Source: JBBIOI01 sp037443425
Lineage (GTDB): Bacteria > Desulfobacterota > BSN033 > UBA1163
Assembly: GCA_037443425.1 (NCBI GenBank)
Contig: JBBIOI010000053.1
Location: 1 to 22,266 of the forward strand
DNA: 22,266 nt
Reading direction: 5' to 3'
Shown: piece after piece, positions 21,959 to 22,266 of the stretch
How the letters are laid out: the number at the start of each line of letters is the position of its first letter
Numbering within the stretch: the first letter of the stretch is position 1
The notes under the pieces: model-generated
Told to the model about the DNA's origin: nothing
Databases searched by the model: none
Seen by the model: the letters and a program-made list of their open reading frames with translations, nothing else
Translations under genes and position numbers: made by a program

Positions 21959-22182
21959 AATTTTTTGTTTGCAGACTGATTTATTGTGAACAGCCTTTAT
22001 ATTTTAAATATATCGATTTCTAAGATATTTTTCATTGATTTAAGTCAATAAATTTAATCTTTTTCCATTTCAATAACCCTATCTTGCACGTTATCTTAGA
22101 TTTTCGCTTTCTAATGACATAGATTTGTTTCAGAGGTCTCACATTGATACCTCTGAGAAACTATTTAAAAATCTTTTCATAT
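21959..22182. other. AT-rich non-coding stretch upstream of the iron-sulfur gene
   Basis: I see no gene here. It should contain the promoter of the minus-strand iron-sulfur gene, but no convincing -35/-10 pair stands out. It holds the FNR/CRP-like palindrome at 22035 and an 8-bp inverted repeat (TCAGAGGT at 22130-22137, ACCTCTGA at 22149-22156), the first arm of which begins the direct repeat described separately. Confidence 0.5.
22035..22048. promoter_or_regulatory. FNR/CRP-family-like palindrome upstream of the iron-sulfur gene
   Basis: TTGATTTAAGTCAA matches the FNR consensus TTGAT-N4-ATCAA at nine of ten defined positions. It lies about 92 bases upstream of the iron-sulfur gene's start on the minus strand. 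Oxygen or redox control by a Crp/Fnr-type regulator is plausible for such a gene, but one site in AT-rich DNA is weak evidence. Confidence 0.3.
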
Positions 22183-22257
22183 TGGGGAGGTAGAGTGAAA
22201 AAGCTATTTTTGAACCCTACCTCCCCAGTCTATCAAAGACTTTTTCAGGGTCTCACA
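22128..22257. repeat. Imperfect direct repeat pair flanking a long hairpin
   Basis: TTTCAGAGGTCTCACA (22128-22143) recurs as TTTCAGGGTCTCACA (22243-22257), differing by one missing base. The hairpin at 22183-22227 lies between them. The arrangement could be the edge of a small mobile or repeat element continuing past the window. No transposase or target duplication can be seen. Confidence 0.4.
22183..22227. repeat. Long near-perfect hairpin
   Basis: TGGGGAGGTAGAGT (22183-22196) pairs with ACCCTACCTCCCCA (22214-22227) at 13 of 14 positions, and the interior AAAA/TTTT can extend the stem. It is followed by a shorter stem AGTCT/AGACT (22227-22231, 22237-22241) and a run of T. It could be a bidirectional terminator, a structured element of a repeat, or a structure hiding the ribosome site of the frame at 22195. 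Confidence 0.55.
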
Positions 22258-22266
22258 CAGAAATTC
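22195..22266 (+). CDS. Possible start of a reading frame running off the window (unidentified)
   Basis: A GTG at 22195 opens a frame of 24 codons with no stop to the window end. GGGGAGG (22184-22190) lies four bases upstream as a potential ribosome site. The residues (VKKLFLNPTSPVYQRL...) match nothing I recognise. Both the GGGGAGG and the GTG fall inside the hairpin's left arm, and the frame crosses the direct repeat. It may be an accidental frame within a repeat element. Confidence 0.2.
   Translation, partial: MKKLFLNPTSPVYQRLFQGLTQKF

Noticed and set aside
1..22266. CRISPR arrays, tRNA or rRNA genes, complete transposases
   Set aside because: No regularly spaced repeats, no cloverleaf or rRNA-like sequence and no recognisable transposase motifs were seen on either strand by eye.

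Overview
The window is AT-rich and densely coded, almost entirely on the + strand. It suggests a Gram-negative anaerobe, most likely a Desulfobacterota (deltaproteobacterial) or related lineage. The reasons are a sigma-54/NtrC-type nitrogen system, a full-length GlnD, an exported barrel-like protein, an archaeal-type multi-subunit glutamate synthase and several polyferredoxins. The lineage is an inference from gene content; no marker gene is present.

Region 1 (1-4570) is the end of a surface-polysaccharide cluster. It holds the tail of an unidentified gene (perhaps a methyltransferase), a GT4 glycosyltransferase, a SAM methyltransferase broken by an in-frame TAA, a GT2 glycosyltransferase, and a Gfo/Idh/MocA dehydrogenase followed by a hexapeptide N-acetyltransferase. 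The last two resemble WbpB/WlbA and WbpD/WlbB of the 2,3-diacetamido-uronic acid sugar pathway.

Region 2 (4571-10726) starts the nitrogen block: an exported outer-membrane-like protein, then a class I glutamine amidotransferase, the AmtB ammonium channel, a PII protein and the PII-modifying enzyme GlnD. A textbook sigma-54 promoter (GG-N10-GC) precedes the amidotransferase, and a degenerate one with a perfect IHF match precedes the exported protein.

Region 3 (10727-14140) encodes a soluble double-GAF histidine kinase and an NtrC-class sigma-54 activator, overlapping by 8 bases. A leader with two hexaloop hairpins and an intrinsic terminator lies in front of them.

Region 4 (14141-21170) has a second textbook sigma-54 promoter, an IHF match, an upstream 18-bp dyad shared with the amidotransferase-amtB promoter, and a second two-hairpin/terminator leader. 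Then come glnA (GSI-alpha type) and a glutamate synthase split into five polypeptides: amidotransferase, Fe-S/FMN synthase, four-cluster ferredoxin, FAD/NAD(P) oxidoreductase and GXGXG domain. A small unknown gene ends the run.

Region 5 (21171-22266) has a minus-strand iron-sulfur protein, then a gene-poor stretch with a long hairpin, imperfect direct repeats and a possible truncated reading frame at the edge.

Together regions 2-4 form an ammonium uptake, sensing and GS-GOGAT assimilation locus. The most interesting signal is that the leaders of glnA and of the kinase-regulator pair look like ANTAR-type antitermination elements. This would put an RNA-level switch on top of sigma-54 initiation. 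No ANTAR protein is encoded in the window, so the partner would have to be elsewhere.
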